This document shows, piece after piece, positions 30,160 to 40,825 of a DNA stretch of 64,000 nt; the first letter of the stretch is position 1, and every line of letters starts with the position of its first letter. The DNA is from Locusta migratoria. Its lineage: Eukaryota > Arthropoda > Insecta > Orthoptera > Acrididae. The position numbers and the translations under genes are program-made. The notes beneath the pieces were generated by a model. The model was not told where the DNA came from. It saw only the letters and a program-made list of their open reading frames with translations, and did not search any database. The stretch lies in NCBI GenBank assembly GCA_026315105.1, contig CM048750.1, positions 170,280,549 through 170,344,548 on the forward strand. The letters run 5' to 3'.

Positions 30160-30650
30160 CAGCGGAGTGTGCGCTGATATGAAACTTCCTGGCAGGTGAA
30201 AATTGTGTGCCAGAACCGGGACTCGAGCCTGGGACCTTTGCCTTTCGCGAGTAAGCGCTCTACCGACTGAGATATCCTGCCACGACTCACGGTTAGTCCT
30301 CACAACTTTACTTCTGCCGTTACCTCGCCTCCTACTTTCCAAACTTCACAGAAGTTCTCCTTCGAACCTTGCAGGAATAGTACTCCTGGAAGAAAGGATA
30401 TGGTGGAGACATGGCTTAGGCACAGCCTAAGGGATGTTTCCGGAATGAAACTTTCACTCTTCAACGGAGTGTACACTGATATGAAACTTCCTGGCGGACT
30501 AAAATTGTGTTCCAGAACCTGGACTCGAACCTGGGACCTTTTCAATTCACGAGCAAGCGTGACAGAGTGCATGCCCGTGAAAGTCACAGTTTCGAGTCCC
30601 GGTTCAGGCACACAATTTTCATCTTCCAGGAAGATTCATAATGAAAGATG
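30160..30650. mobile_element. Family E tRNA-like repeats in tandem and inverted arrangement
   Basis: CTGATATGAAACTTCCTGGC recurs at 30174 and 30476 (300-bp period). A tRNA-like head lies on the minus strand at 30200-30290 (GGATATCTCAGTCGGTAGAG, B box GGCTCGAGTCC). A second partial head is on the minus strand at 30500-30560. A third, on the plus strand at 30560-30615 (TTTCGAGTCCCGG), makes a partial palindrome. Confidence 0.7.
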
Positions 30651-31030
30651 CTTCCATTCTGTGTTGGACATCAAAGTAAGCAGCTTCTTTTAGAGGATGG
30701 TGAGATCTTCATTCACATCCGACCTGTGAGAATAATGATATTAACAGTTGTATAGCACGATATAGTTGCCCAAATCATGATGGAACGTATCCCAGAGCTT
30801 GACTGTTGGAAGCAAGCATGCAGTGTCGTGAGTTTCTTTCGTGTTTTCGACACATAAACTCTTTTTGTACTAAGTAATGTAAACGATGATTCATCGGAAC
30901 ATACCGCATACTTCCAGTCATCCAGCGTCCCGCTTTAATACTCGTGGCAGCAGATCCTTCGCGGTTTTGCGTCGGCCTCCGTTATTAAGGGTTACGCTCC
31001 GGCAGCACTGTTTTTATGAAAACAGCATTC
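30651..31030 (-). pseudogene. Tc1-like transposase fragment, heavily decayed
   Basis: The minus strand reads SDESSFTLLSTKRVYVSKTR near 30900 (first catalytic Asp region), then IRSIMIWATISCYTTVNIII near 30780. This is the order of the central part of Tc1-type transposases. No ends or TSD are visible; stops occur on both sides. Confidence 0.5.
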
Positions 31031-31477
31031 TTGAGTGAGTGTTGCTAGTCATGTAGCCGCCTTTGCTGTTGTTGTTTTTTTGTTATCTGGCCACAATCGT
31101 TCTCAATGCTGCTCGATCGTTGTGAGCTAACTTTGAGTTTCGACCACCATCCTTCTACTCCAATGATATCTTGTTTTTGTACGATGTCGTTACAGGGGAT
31201 ACTGTCGCTACTGAAATGAGCCACAGTGCAGCCATTTTCGTCACTGATGTTCGCGCTATCTTAGCATCATCGTGTTGGCCTTTTTGGAGGCACGAGAAAC
31301 TACGTATTTCACCGATCATTTGTACTGACGTTTGCAGAGCAAAACGTATAATAGACTGCACGGTAACGCCCAAGATTTATTACGTCAGTTGTGCACTGCG
31401 AACGTGTCTCAGTGTCAGTATCCTCAATTATTAACACTGGATACTTAAGTCTAGTGATTAGGATCTGTGTACAGTTG
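31031..31477. other. No gene recognised
   Basis: Short frames only. The left part may belong to the N-terminal side of the preceding Tc1 fragment. Confidence 0.35.
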
Positions 31478-31814
31478 ATTCTCTCCATCCGCCCGACAGG
31501 CCTCGAGCTGCCCACTGGGTACCGACCGGCCACCGTGTCATCCTCTGCCCTCAGGCGTCACTGGATGCGTTATGGAGGGGGACGTGGTCAGCGCCCCGCA
31601 CTCCCGGCCGTTATGTCAGTCTTCGTGACCGGAGAAGCTGCTTCTCAATCAAGTAGCTCCTCAGTTTGGCTCACAAGGGCTGAGTGCACCCCGCTTGCCA
31701 ACAGCATTCGGAAGACCTCGACAGTAAACCATCCAAGTGTTAGCCAAGCCCGACAGTGCTTAACTTCGGTGATCCAACGGGAACCGATGTACCCCCTGCA
31801 GCACGGCCGTTGGC
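31478..31814 (-). mobile_element. 5S-rRNA-derived SINE (SINE3 type)
   Basis: The minus strand begins GCCAACGGCCGTGCTGCAGG at 31814 and runs through ATCGGTTCCCGTTGGATCAC, CGAAGTTAAGC and GGCTAACACTTGGATGG (31729). This is the first two thirds of a 5S rRNA with its internal promoter. About 250 bp of non-5S body follow (CAAGCGGGGTGCACTCAGCC, then GGCCGGTCGGTACCC). It is a mobile element, not a 5S gene, because the 3' part of 5S is missing. It ends near 31478; no clear TSD. Confidence 0.8.
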
Positions 31815-31855
31815 GAACTGTTGATTACTTTAATAAATATATAAAGGTGAAAGAA

Positions 31856-32083
31856 TGAAACTTTCACTCTGCAGCGGAGTGCTAGTCTTGCAAGTTTCAC
31901 TGGAGAGCTTCTGTGAAGTTTGGAAGGTAGGAGGCGAGGTACTGGCGGAAGTAAAGTTGTGAGGAGGCATCTTGAGTCGTGTCGGGGTAGCTCAGTCGGT
32001 AGAGCTCTTGCCCGCCAAAGGCAAAGGTCCCAGGTTCAAGTTCCGGTTCCGGCACACAATTTTAATCTGCCAGGAAGTTTCAT
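31856..32083 (+). mobile_element. tRNA-like SINE, family E, best-preserved head
   Basis: The head at 31981-32057 folds tRNA-like: GCTC/GAGC D stem, TTGCC/GGCAA anticodon stem, GGTTCAAGTTC B box, and acceptor GTCGGGG against TTCCGGC with wobbles. T33 is replaced by G and the T stem is mismatched, so it is a SINE head rather than a working tRNA. The body lies upstream (GTTTGGAAGGTAGGAGGCGA) and downstream (AATCTGCCAGGAAGTTTCAT). Confidence 0.75.
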
Positions 32084-32154
32084 ATAATGGTGAACTTCGT
32101 GTCGCTTATGGTTGTAGAGAAGTCAAAGGAATTCATATCCATATGACAGTTATA

Positions 32155-32690
32155 CGAGGGATGGAACTTAAATAGTAGCAACTATTCACGACTGATACAA
32201 AAGCGCTACATGTTTTCACCTGTTACTGCTCTCCAAAGTAGTCAACAGCGTTGTGTAAAACCCGTTACAAGTGACGTGGAAGGCGTAGTACAATGTTAGC
32301 TGAGCCTGTTATGTTGATGGTTTGAATGTAGAGGTCAGAGGTCTACTTCCTATCGAATCTCTGGAGCAATTCGGAAGCGAATTCCAAGAAGTGGTCCCTT
32401 CATCTTCGGAATCAAGTCAAAGTCACAAGGACTTAAGTCCGGAGAGTATGGTGGATGGTACAGTATTTCCCAATCTCATCGACAGAACAGAGCAGCCACA
32501 GCTTGGGCTGTAAGCGCCTGCGCATTGCCGTGCAAAATGATGGGTGGGTTGCGCAGAAAGTGTTTCCGCATATTTTGCAAAGCAGGTTATGCTCCAAAAA
32601 CGAACAATAATACTGTGCGTTGACGGTCTCCGTTGTTCCTGTTTCGAAAACATAGTGACACCGTTACGTTAGACCTCTCACAAGAACTTT
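32155..32690 (-). mobile_element. Mariner element, C-terminal part and right end
   Basis: The terminal repeat CGAGGGATGGAACTTAAATA starts at 32155 after TA. On the minus strand the transposase reads NPPIILHGNAQALTAQAV (second catalytic Asp changed to Gly), then WEILYHPPYSPDLSPCDFDL with the third Asp and LIPKMKGPLLGIRF. A stop replaces one codon at about 32482. The rest is lost toward 32690. It differs from the mariner at 32867. Confidence 0.7.
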
Positions 32691-32866
32691 TTTTCCCTTG
32701 AATTTGCGCACGTCGGTGACGTGGCACAATTACCGCTCTTCTGTGGGCGGCAGTGTCGTGTCTCAAATGTGTAGTTACGGTGTGCAGTGTTTTTCCGTGA
32801 GTTATTACACCGCCGGCAATTATTTCGCGCGTCAGTCGCCAGGGGCGCTGTGTGTTTTACGTTTTA

Positions 32867-33807
32867 CGAGGGGAGACCCAAAAGAAACCGGACTCCGACG
32901 GCGCTGCCATTTGTAGACGTAGTACAGGGTTTTCACGCCAGATGGCGTTAGTAGAGACCTTCATGAAGCAGATGTGCGGATGGCGTCAGTGTAGAGCTGA
33001 ACGTGCAAGTGTGGTATTGTGTTTCTCTGACTGTTGGTATGTTACCCCTGCGAAGTCGTTATGACAACTTAAGGAACAAAGTCATTATAGGGGATGAGAG
33101 TTGGTGTTATGGGTATGACCCAGAAACCAAGCAAGCGTCAAGCCAGTGGAGGACTCCCAACTCTCCCAGACCAAAAAAAATTAAGTCAAGTGATGTATAT
33201 GTGAAGACGATGATCATTTTTTTTTTCCGTTGTTCGTGGAATTGTGCATCGGGAATTCGTACCCCCTGGTCAGACTGTTAACCAGCACTTTTACTTGGAT
33301 GTTTTAAGGCTTCTGCGAGAGAATTTGAGGAGGAAACGCCCGGAACTTTGGCGATCAGGTGACGTGTCTCTGCATCACGACAACGCTCCAGCACACACGG
33401 CCTTACGAGTGACCCACTATTTGGCATCTCAGAGGTGGTCTGGCGTTCCCCATGCTTCGTATTCACCGTGCGACTTTTTCCTATTTTCACGAATGAAAAA
33501 AAAAACGCTAAAAGGAGAGCGTTATGATGTTCTGGAGGCGGTAAAACAGCTTCGCAAAGGGCACTAGACAATATCAAATTTATACGAACTTAGGCTTTCG
33601 CGGTCATGACGCGGCAAATAGCTCAGAAGAATTTCAATGAGAATTTGAAGAGAATATCAAATTTGCTTCCAAAAGTAGGAAAAGAGACTTGACAAGTGCT
33701 TCGCATGTAATGGAGAGTATTTTGAATGTGACTGAAGTAATTTTGTGAAAAGTTTCATCAATAAATTTTTTATGACAAAAATCCGGTTTCTTTTGGCTCC
33801 CCCCTCG
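32867..33807 (+). mobile_element. Mariner element with both ends, internally deleted
   Basis: The ends CGAGGGGAGACCCAAAAGAA and its near-exact complement (to 33807) are flanked by TA at 32865-32866 and 33808-33809. At 941 bp it is 300-400 bp shorter than typical mariners; the missing part lies in the N-terminal half. Confidence 0.9.
33075..33567 (+). pseudogene. Mariner transposase, catalytic part, frameshifted
   Basis: Two frames join: GDESWCYGYDPETKQASSQW with the first catalytic Asp (from 33096), then after a shift in a T run near 33225, HREFVPPGQTVNQHFYLDVL, HHDNAPAHTALRV with the second Asp, and YSPCDFFLFSRMKK with the third. Mariners normally have Asp-Leu-Ala-Pro between SP and CD; here four residues are missing, shortening the spacing from 34 to 30. 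With the N-terminal deletion this copy cannot be active. Confidence 0.8.
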
Positions 33808-33809
33808 TA

Positions 33810-34464
33810 TATGTGTTGTTTATTCCATGATTCCGTGTTTTCTGTAGTTTTATATCTTTTTGTATTCATAGCAACCCGTAATTAGTTACGTGCTAGACTT
33901 GCTTTTTGTTAGCATTTCAAGTCTTAGAGAAGATTTCCCTGTCAAGGAAACTTCCTGTAAGATGGTTCTTTTCAACGCACTTTCGAGTTCTCTAATAAAA
34001 GCCAGTCAAATATCGACGTGCTTGAAATTAATTCCACCAAATACCTACTGTCATAATAAACTAATTTGTCAGCTACTATTCAACGGCGTTACGTTACACC
34101 GCTCGCTCACAAGTGACTGTTTCCCTCGATTGTGAGCACGCCGGTGACGTGGGACGGGCGAGTCCATTTGCTCGGAGGTAAGGTAGGTACGTCAATAACG
34201 AGTATTATCAGCGACAATAGTACATTCCAATGCACAGTGTCTTCACAGCAATGTTTCCACTATATAAGTCCCAACCATAGCCTTTTTTTCAGAACTACTG
34301 TTTCTATCAAATTTCATTTAATGAATAAATTGCTATTTCTCGTTCAGTTTTAAATTTGATTCTTGTCTATACTGTTTTCCATTTGACCTCCCAGGCCGGA
34401 TTTGCACGCTCTGTGGAAAAACATGCTTGTATCATACGCCTGGAATCTGTCGCTATTACATATT
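33810..34464. other. No gene recognised
   Basis: AT-rich, with the direct-repeat unit noted at 34085-34160. A poly-pyrimidine patch near 34285. No coding motif. Confidence 0.35.
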
Positions 34465-34877
34465 TACATGGGCGCCACCAGGATTGTTTCCAGGGAGCTG
34501 CACCTCGACCTGCAATACTGTAGGTACTGATTTCTTGGGGAGGGGAAAATGACCATATAATTATAGTTAATTTTTAGCAGACTGTGAGAAGACGTATTTT
34601 TGTTCCGAAGGAAAGTAGTCTTTAGTGGTGCGAATCACGGTCAGTTTGGCGAGAATGTAGTATATAATATTTTGGATCTCTGGCGACAAGCTACTTGTTG
34701 CGGTAATATTTTGAAAAGCACAACAGTGCTTATGTATGAAAATTAAAAGAAGGTTGAAGACACACAGCACAGCTTATGGTTAAAAATTAGAATAATGTAG
34801 TAGCCTTTCTTATATATTTAAAGCTGCAGACAAACCCAACTAATCTGAAAGCTATCATGACAGAGTAAAGCATTATA

Positions 34878-36228
34878 CACTACTGGCCTTTAAAATTGCT
34901 ACACCAAGAAGAAATGCAGATGATAAACGGGTATTCATTGGAAAATATATTATACTAGAACTGACATGTGATTACATTTTCACGCAATTTGGGTGCTTAG
35001 ATCCTGAGAAATCAGTACCCAGAACAACCACCTCTGGCCGTAATAACGGCCTTGATACGCCTGGGCATTGAGTCAAACAGCTTGGATGGTGTGTATAGGT
35101 AAAGATGCCCATGAAGCTTCAACACGATACCACAGTTCATCAAGAGTAGCGACTGGCGTATTGTGACGAGCCATTTGCTCGGCCACCATTCACGAAACAG
35201 TTTCAGTTGGTGAAAGATCTGGAGAATGTGCTGGCCAGGGCAGCAGTCGAACATTTTCCGTATCCAGAAAGGCGCGTACAGGACCTACAAAATGCGGTCG
35301 TGCGTTATCCTGCTGAAATGTAGGGTTTCGCAGAGAACGAATGAAAGGTAGAGCCACGGGTCGTAACAAATCTAAAATGTAACGGTCACTGTTCAAAGTG
35401 CCGTCGATGCGAACAAGAGGTGACCGAGACGTGTAACCAATGGCAACCCATACCATCGCGCCGGGTGATACGCCAGAATGGCGATGACGAATACACGCTT
35501 ACAATGTGCGTTCACCGCGATGTCGCCAAACACGGATGCGACCATCATAATACTGTAAACAGAACCTGGATACGCCCGAAAAAATGATGTTTTGCCATTT
35601 GTGCACCCAGGTTCGTTGTTGCGTACACCATCGCAGGCCATGGTCTCCGAGGTAATAGTTCATGCTGCTGCAAACGTCGTGGAACTGTTCGTGTTGTCTT
35701 GCAAACGTCCCCATCTGTTGACTCACGAATCGAGACGTGGCTGCACGATCCGTTATAGCCACGCGGATAAGATGGCTGTAATTTCGACTGCTAGTGATAC
35801 AAGGCATTTGGGATCCAGCACGGCGGTCCGTACTACCCTCCTGAACCCACCGATTCCATATTCTGCTAACAGTCATTGGATCGCGACCAACGCGAGTAGC
35901 AATGTCGCTATACGATAAACCGCGATAGGCTACAATCCGACCTTTATCAATGTCGGAAACGTGATGGTATGCATTTCTCCTCCTTAGACGAGGCATCACA
36001 ACAATTTTCCACCAGGAAACGCCGGTAAATTGCAGTTTGTGTAAGAGAAATCGGTTGGAAACTTTGCTCATGTCAGCACGATGCAGGTGTCGCCACCGGC
36101 GCCAACCTTGTGTAAATGCTCTAAACAGATAATCATTTGCATATCACAGCATCTTTTCTCCTGTCGGTTAAATTTCGCGTCTGTAGTATGTCATCTTCCT
36201 AGTGTAGCAGCTTTAATGGCCAGGAGGG
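34878..36228 (-). mobile_element. Near full-length Tc1-type element in repeat P
   Basis: The left end CACTACTGGCCTTTAAAATT follows TA at 34876-34877. The right end is its imperfect complement (GCTTTAATGGCCAGGAGGG) before TA at 36229-36230. Repeat Q has the empty site at 56100. A second, truncated copy of the same family lies at 40798-41840. Confidence 0.9.
35012..35996 (-). pseudogene. Tc1-type DD34E transposase, about full length, inactivated
   Basis: The start is at 35996 (MPRLRRRNAYHHVSDIDKGR), leading into a helix-turn-helix (LSYSDIATRVGRDPMTVSRI) and a second DNA-binding segment. Then IIFSGVSRF, where the first catalytic Asp is expected but Gly is found (copy 2 at 40798 keeps Asp). MVWVAIGYTSRSPLVRI and QQDNARPH (second Asp) follow, then WPAHSPDLSPTETV, whose Glu comes 34 residues after that Asp. 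It ends SMPRRIKAVITARGGCSGY at 35014. Length, about 330 codons, matches the family. Frameshifts near 35500 and 35250, plus the lost Asp, make it dead. Confidence 0.85.
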
Positions 36229-36364
36229 TATTTTCTTATCGAGTATATGACATTACAACTATTTAAGAGTCTTGTCTTGGCGCACGAGCAGAATTGGAAA
36301 TAAAAAAAGCTTGTCACCTTGCTTAGTGCTGACAAAATATTCAAATTTTCCGTTTCCGATTATC

Positions 36365-36564
36365 AAAATGTTCAAATGTCTGTAAATCTATCGGACCAAA
36401 CTGCGTGGTCATCAGTCCGTTGCTTACAAACTACTTAAACCTAGGTAAACTAACCTAAGGACAAACACACACACACATGCCCAGGAAGGACTCGAACCTC
36501 CACGGCGAGCAACCGCGCGCTCCGCAGCGAGGCGCCTTAGACCGCTCGGCTACTCCACCGCGGC
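36365..36564 (-). mobile_element. tRNA-headed SINE, family C, in repeat P
   Basis: A full copy with the perfect TSD ttccgattatc (36354-36364 and 36565-36575). Repeat Q has this sequence once, at 55968-55978. Confidence 0.95.
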
Positions 36565-36944
36565 TTCCGATTATCTTTTATGTTAGAAATGACGGACAAA
36601 AGTAATGAGATGACGTAAAATTGTAGTACAGAAACGTTTGTTTCCAAATGACAAAATTGAGTCTGATCATAGTAATGAATGTAAATTTGAGCCTATTTTA
36701 ACACTATTAGGGTGCTAAGGTCGGCAGTGGCAGATTTCAAGCTCATCGTAAAGTTTACCGATTGCTGTGGGCGCTTACCCTTTTGGGGCCAGCCATCCTA
36801 ATCTTGGTTTTCCGTGGTTTCCCAAGTTCACTCCAGCAAATTCTGGCATGTTTCCCTGCAAAAGACAAGAGACGACCCCTCCCTTTATCATTGTCCCACT
36901 TAGATTAAATACGCGCGAGTATCTGGCCACATGGGGAAATTACC

Positions 36945-37134
36945 GCCGGCCGCGGTGGCCGAGGGGCCTGAGGCGCTCCAGTCAGGGTCTGCACGGCCAC
37001 TACGGTTGGGGGTTCGAATCCCCCCTAGGGCATGGATATTTGTGCCGTCCTTAGAATTAGTTAGTTCATAAGTAGTTTGTAAGTTTAGGGACTGATGACA
37101 TCGTAGTTAAGTCCCATAAGCTATACAAACATTT
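36945..37134 (+). mobile_element. tRNA-headed SINE, family A, in repeat P
   Basis: A full copy with the perfect TSD gggaaattacc (36934-36944 and 37135-37145). The empty site is in Q near 55599-55620. Confidence 0.95.
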
Positions 37135-37519
37135 GGGAAATTACCAGAAACCATTAAATAAAACACTTACCCATTATAACTATGGCGTCGAGCGTATTAA
37201 CGTGTAAAATAGGTATGACAGCCAAGACACGACACCGTGTTCTCCTCGTGAAATACGGTCGATTACAATTACACTCATAATTTGTACCAGTGCAATCTCA
37301 TAATTATCTGTAGTAAGCCCTCTGTTACTATGGCAAGCGGGAAAAGTACCGGTATTTTAATATAAATCTGTGGAACACGCCTCTACTGGTGTTTGGTTGT
37401 TAGTCTTTTTGCACATTATCTAAACAATGAACACTTTTGGACAACAGCCTAACCGCTTCAGTTTTCTATTTAGACAGTAATTAGCACCAAAGCTTACGCC
37501 GGAATAATTATATTTTATA

Positions 37520-38143
37520 CTAGCTGAAAAGCCGGCGTTGCCCGGTTATTTATTTATTTATTCCTGCCATTTTCCAGGTATATATTTATTTGTATAAAGG
37601 CTGTATGTCTGTAAAATCTCTTGGGAATTCAATTAGTAGTAAAAGTAATAGATTAAAACATGGTGCGTGATGGGGCGGTTTTCCACAAACGTTACTGTTT
37701 ATGTGCTCGTATCTCATAAAGTACCTGTCGTAGTGTGATACAACTTAGAAGGTACACTCAACTATATGCGTGTATACTGTCTGTAAAATTTCCAGCGGCT
37801 ACAATTTGTAGTGTACAAATTATAAATTGTAACGTCATACCGAATCCTGTAGTTTTACTCAATAAACAGCGGAAAAGTAGTAAGCGAGAAACTTTTTTCC
37901 TTTCATCATTTTGCTGTGGTTGTCAGCGAGAGAAAGTTTAATAAACGTTTGAAATTATGTGTAAAGTTTGTTGCAAGTCGCTAAGTTTGTTTGCCTCAAT
38001 GATACAAATACCCGTACCGTAGCTACAACCAGAACGCAGGGGTATCTGTGGGGAAGCCAGATAAATGTATGGTTCCTGAAGAGGGGCAGATGCCTTTTCA
38101 GTAGTTACAGGGGCAACATTCTGGCCTTGTAACATCAGCTAAT
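37520..38143 (-). mobile_element. Helitron-like element with 3' terminus
   Basis: On the minus strand the segment ends AACCGGGCAACGCCGGC-TTTTCAG-CTAG at 37520. That is a CCGG/CCGG hairpin about 10 bases before CTAG, as in Helitron 3' ends. The body shares blocks with the copies at 16568, 41842 and 50997 (such as TTGTCAGCGAGAGAAAG and GACTTGCAACAAACTTTA). No protein is encoded. A SINE at 38154 follows. Confidence 0.6.
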
Positions 38144-38153
38144 TTGGCTTTGC

Positions 38154-38353
38154 TCAAATGTTCAAATGCTTGTAGAGCTTATGCGACTTAACTACGGGGT
38201 TATCAGTCCCTAAACTTACAAATTACTTATGAACTAGCTAATACTAAGGACGGCACAAATATCCATGCCCGAGGGGGGATTCGAACTCCCAACCGTAGTG
38301 GCCGTGCAGAACGTGACTGGCGCGCTGCAGACCGCTCGGCCACCGCGGTCGGC
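38154..38353 (-). mobile_element. tRNA-headed SINE, family A
   Basis: A full copy with the perfect TSD ttggctttgc (38144-38153 and 38354-38363). Confidence 0.95.
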
Positions 38354-38394
38354 TTGGCTTTGCCACACAAATACTGCGGACGGCTGAAAGCAAG

Positions 38395-38965
38395 GAGAAA
38401 CTACAGCCGTTACTTTTCCCGAGGACAGAGAGCTCTACTGTATGAATGTATGATGATGGCATCCTCTCGAGTAATATATTCCGGAGGTAAAATAGTCCCC
38501 CATTCGGATCTCCGGGCGGGAACTACTCAAGAGGGTGTGATCATCAAGAAAGACACTGGCATTCTACGGATCGGAGCGTGGAATGTTAGATCCCTTAATT
38601 GAGTAGGGAAGTTAGAAAATTTAAAAAGGGAAATGGATAGGTTGAAGTTAGATATAGTGGAGATTAGTGAAGTTCGGTGGAAAGAGAAACAGGATTTCTG
38701 GTCGGGCAAGTACAGGATTGTAAATACGAAATCAATTGGGGGTATTGCAGGCGTAGGTCTATTAATAAGGAAATAGGAATGTGGGTAAACTACTATGAGC
38801 AGCGCAATGATCGCATTATCATAGTCAATATAGATACAAAGACAACACAGATCACAGCAGTACAAGTTTATATGCCCACTAGCTCTGCCGATGACTAGGA
38901 GATTGAAGAAATGTATGAGGAGGTAAAGGAAATTATTCAGACGATTAAGGGAGAGGAAAACTTGC
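38395..38965 (+). pseudogene. RTE-type LINE endonuclease domain, N-terminal part
   Basis: The plus strand reads IGAWNVRSLN (the nuclease WNVR motif), then after a stop GKLENLKREMDRLKLDIV, EISEVRWKE (catalytic Glu region) and GIAGVGLLIRKEIGMW, then after another stop QRNDRIIIVNIDTKTTQITA and VQVYMPTSSADD. It breaks off before the expected GDFN motif. Three stops are visible. The matching 3' part of such an element lies at 47564-48310, but whether they belong to one copy is unknown. Confidence 0.75.
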
Positions 38966-39128
38966 CGACAGTCACAACAAGCGCCGAGCAGCTGCCGCAG
39001 TACCCTTATGAAATGTGTCTGCAGGAAGTTGTGTTTTGCGCTCGCTCGTTTCGTGACCTGTTAAGTTTTCGGATAGAAAGTAGCTTTCTTTATTAGGGAA
39101 CAATTTTTCCATATATTCTTTCTGTAAT

Positions 39129-39404
39129 TATGAGTAACAACACTTCGTGTTGTGCTGTTGCGGAGTGCAATAACAGTGGACACTAAACGGAAGGCATTTT
39201 GTACCATCGGTTTCCAAAAGATGAGGAACTTCAGCGCATATGTATCTCTTGCTGTAAACAACAAGACGAGATAAAATATGTCAAAAATCCCAGAATTTCT
39301 TCCGAACATTTTTCTGAAGCCGATTACAAAAGATACTTGCGGAATGAATTGTTAGGTCTACCTATAAAGAAGCTGCTTAAAGCAAATGCTGTTCCATCGA
39401 AAAA
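39129..39404 (+). pseudogene. THAP-domain protein remnant, split by a SINE
   Basis: ATG at 39129 opens MSNNTSCCAVAECNNSGH, then TAA, then EGILYHRFPKDEELQRICIS, CCKQQDEIKYVKN and RISSEHFSEADYKR, followed by LLGLPIKKLLKANAVPSK. THAP domains are C2CH zinc fingers of about 90 residues that bind DNA; they occur in host regulators and in P-element-type transposases. Here the first two Cys are present, the last Cys-x-x-His has Ser instead of Cys (SSEH), and an in-frame stop follows residue 18. A family A SINE cuts it at 39404; it resumes at about 39595 for a few codons. Whether host gene or transposon relic is open. Confidence 0.65.
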
Positions 39405-39594
39405 GCCGGCCGCGGTGGCCGAGGGGACTGAGCCGCTCCAGTCACGGTCTGCACGGCCACTACGGTCGGAGGTTCGAATCCCCCCTCGGGCTTGGATATT
39501 TGTGTTGTCTTTAGTATAAGGTAGTTTATAAGTAGTTTGTAAGTTTAGGGACTGATACCCCGTAGTTAAGCTATACAAACATTTGAACATTTGA
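39405..39594 (+). mobile_element. tRNA-headed SINE, family A, in the THAP remnant
   Basis: The 13-bp TSD ttccatcgaaaaa is perfect (39392-39404 and 39595-39607). The tail lacks GTCCCATA between GTTAAG and CTATAC. Confidence 0.95.
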
Positions 39595-39689
39595 TTCCAT
39601 CGAAAAAAAAAAACAAACTAGCATGGAAACAAATTTGATGTTGCAAGTTCTAGCAAATAGAGGTTACTAGCAACTGCCGGTGCAGATCC

Positions 39690-40825
39690 AAATGCATGCC
39701 GTGATGGACTACATCGGGAGGATTGCCCGGAGGTACGGGGTACGGGGTGGCTGGCGACCTGGGACCATGGAACGATGGTAGGCATTCCAGTCAGCACGGG
39801 TGTAATCATGGACTATCTTAGAAGAGGGCTCGGGACAGGGAGCGCGAGCCTGACGACCGTGGGGATCTAGGGTGAGTACGAGGGCATGGTCACTGCCAAT
39901 GAGGTCGAGGACTTCCGCCTGCAGGCGGTCCAGGAGGTTAAGAGAGGCGAGGACGACATCAGGGTAGTGATGCTCTCCGGGCGAGTGGGCTGCGGGACGG
40001 GAACGGTGTCGCCACGGAGCTGGGCGAGGAACGGATGCCACCGCCAGTTCGGAGACAGAAAGGGAAGAAAGGTTGAGCGACAACCACAAATGTTGTAAAG
40101 GGACGGTCAACATGGGAGAGGAAGTCATATGGGAGGGGTTCATTGCCACGAATGTAAATTGTGGCAAGGGTGATGGCGAGGGAGGAGGAGGCTGAGGATC
40201 AGGTGTTCTGTTGGGATGTTAAGGAGAGGTTGTAGCCGTACGGGGAGGTGGCGGAGGTGGCCAATTGCCACTCCACCTCACGTGAGGAGACGGGGGGTAT
40301 GTCTGTGCAGTTGAGGATGTAAGGAGCAGTGCTGATAGAATGGGAGGGATGGAGAAACGTTTTGTACAGGAGAAAGGCATCCATGCGGTGTCGGGAGAGA
40401 GTGTCCAGGGGAGGTTTTTGTTGCCAGGTAGGGAACGAATATTGTGACATAGAAGGGTACAGGGCGGGCGTGCCATGGGATTTGCGGGAAAGGGAAGAGA
40501 AGGACGGGGCGACGGGAAACTGGGCAAAGGAGAGTAACGTTGCGAGTGAAGATGAAATGGGAATTATTCCGTGAGAGAGTGGCAATTGTCTCCAATTGCC
40601 AGACAGAGCGGGCAGCAAGGATGATTTGTTGAAGGGAGTGGGGACGCTGGTACGGGTGGATGTTCTGGATGACGGTGGTGACAAATCTGATGACGTCCTC
40701 CACAGTGGGAGGGGGTCAGAGGGAGTTGTTGGGGTGGATGGGAGGATCGATGGGGCGGACAGGGGCTGTCAGCTCGGGGGTAACAGGGAAGGGGCGGGAG
40801 GAGGAGAAATGCGTGCCATCACGTT
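39690..40825 (-). pseudogene. Jockey-like LINE: end of ORF1 and endonuclease, decayed
   Basis: On the minus strand from about 40760: VEDVIRFVTTVIQNIHPYQR and AARSVWQLETIAT (resembling an ORF1 C-terminus), then a frame-broken endonuclease with FTFVAMNPSHMTSS near 40160 (position of the GDFN core, not intact). PDVVLASLNLLDRLQAEVLD is followed by LIGSDHALVLTLDPHG near 39865 (SDH motif). The strand is C/T-rich. The reverse transcriptase is missing. Clade assignment is approximate. Confidence 0.5.

Larger units (their letters stand above)
32665..34160 (+). repeat. Diverged direct repeats (32665-32735 and 34085-34160)
   Basis: Both contain GTTACGTTA, CTCACAAG and CC(T/C)(T/C)GA-TTG-GCACG(T/C)CGGTGACGTGG in order. 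The mariner at 32867-33807 lies between them. The family is unknown; they may be duplicated flanks or two copies of a short element. Confidence 0.45.
34465..37495 (-). repeat. Unknown repeat family, copy P (partner Q at 55030-56415)
   Basis: The reverse complement of this segment aligns block by block with 55030-56415, for example TCTCGCCAAACTGACC, GATAATCGGAAACGG and TTTCACGAGGAGAACACGGT. P carries three insertions absent from Q (Tc1, SINE C, SINE A). The core is about 1.3 kb. It may be the 3' region of a hAT element, since Q is preceded by a hAT transposase end; P lacks that end. Confidence 0.75.

Noticed and set aside
31729..31814. A 5S rRNA gene
   Set aside because: Only the first two thirds match; the sequence then runs into a SINE body without a terminator.
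31981..32057. A functional tRNA gene
   Set aside because: It folds tRNA-like, but T33 is lost, the T stem is mismatched, and the family E body surrounds it as in other copies.
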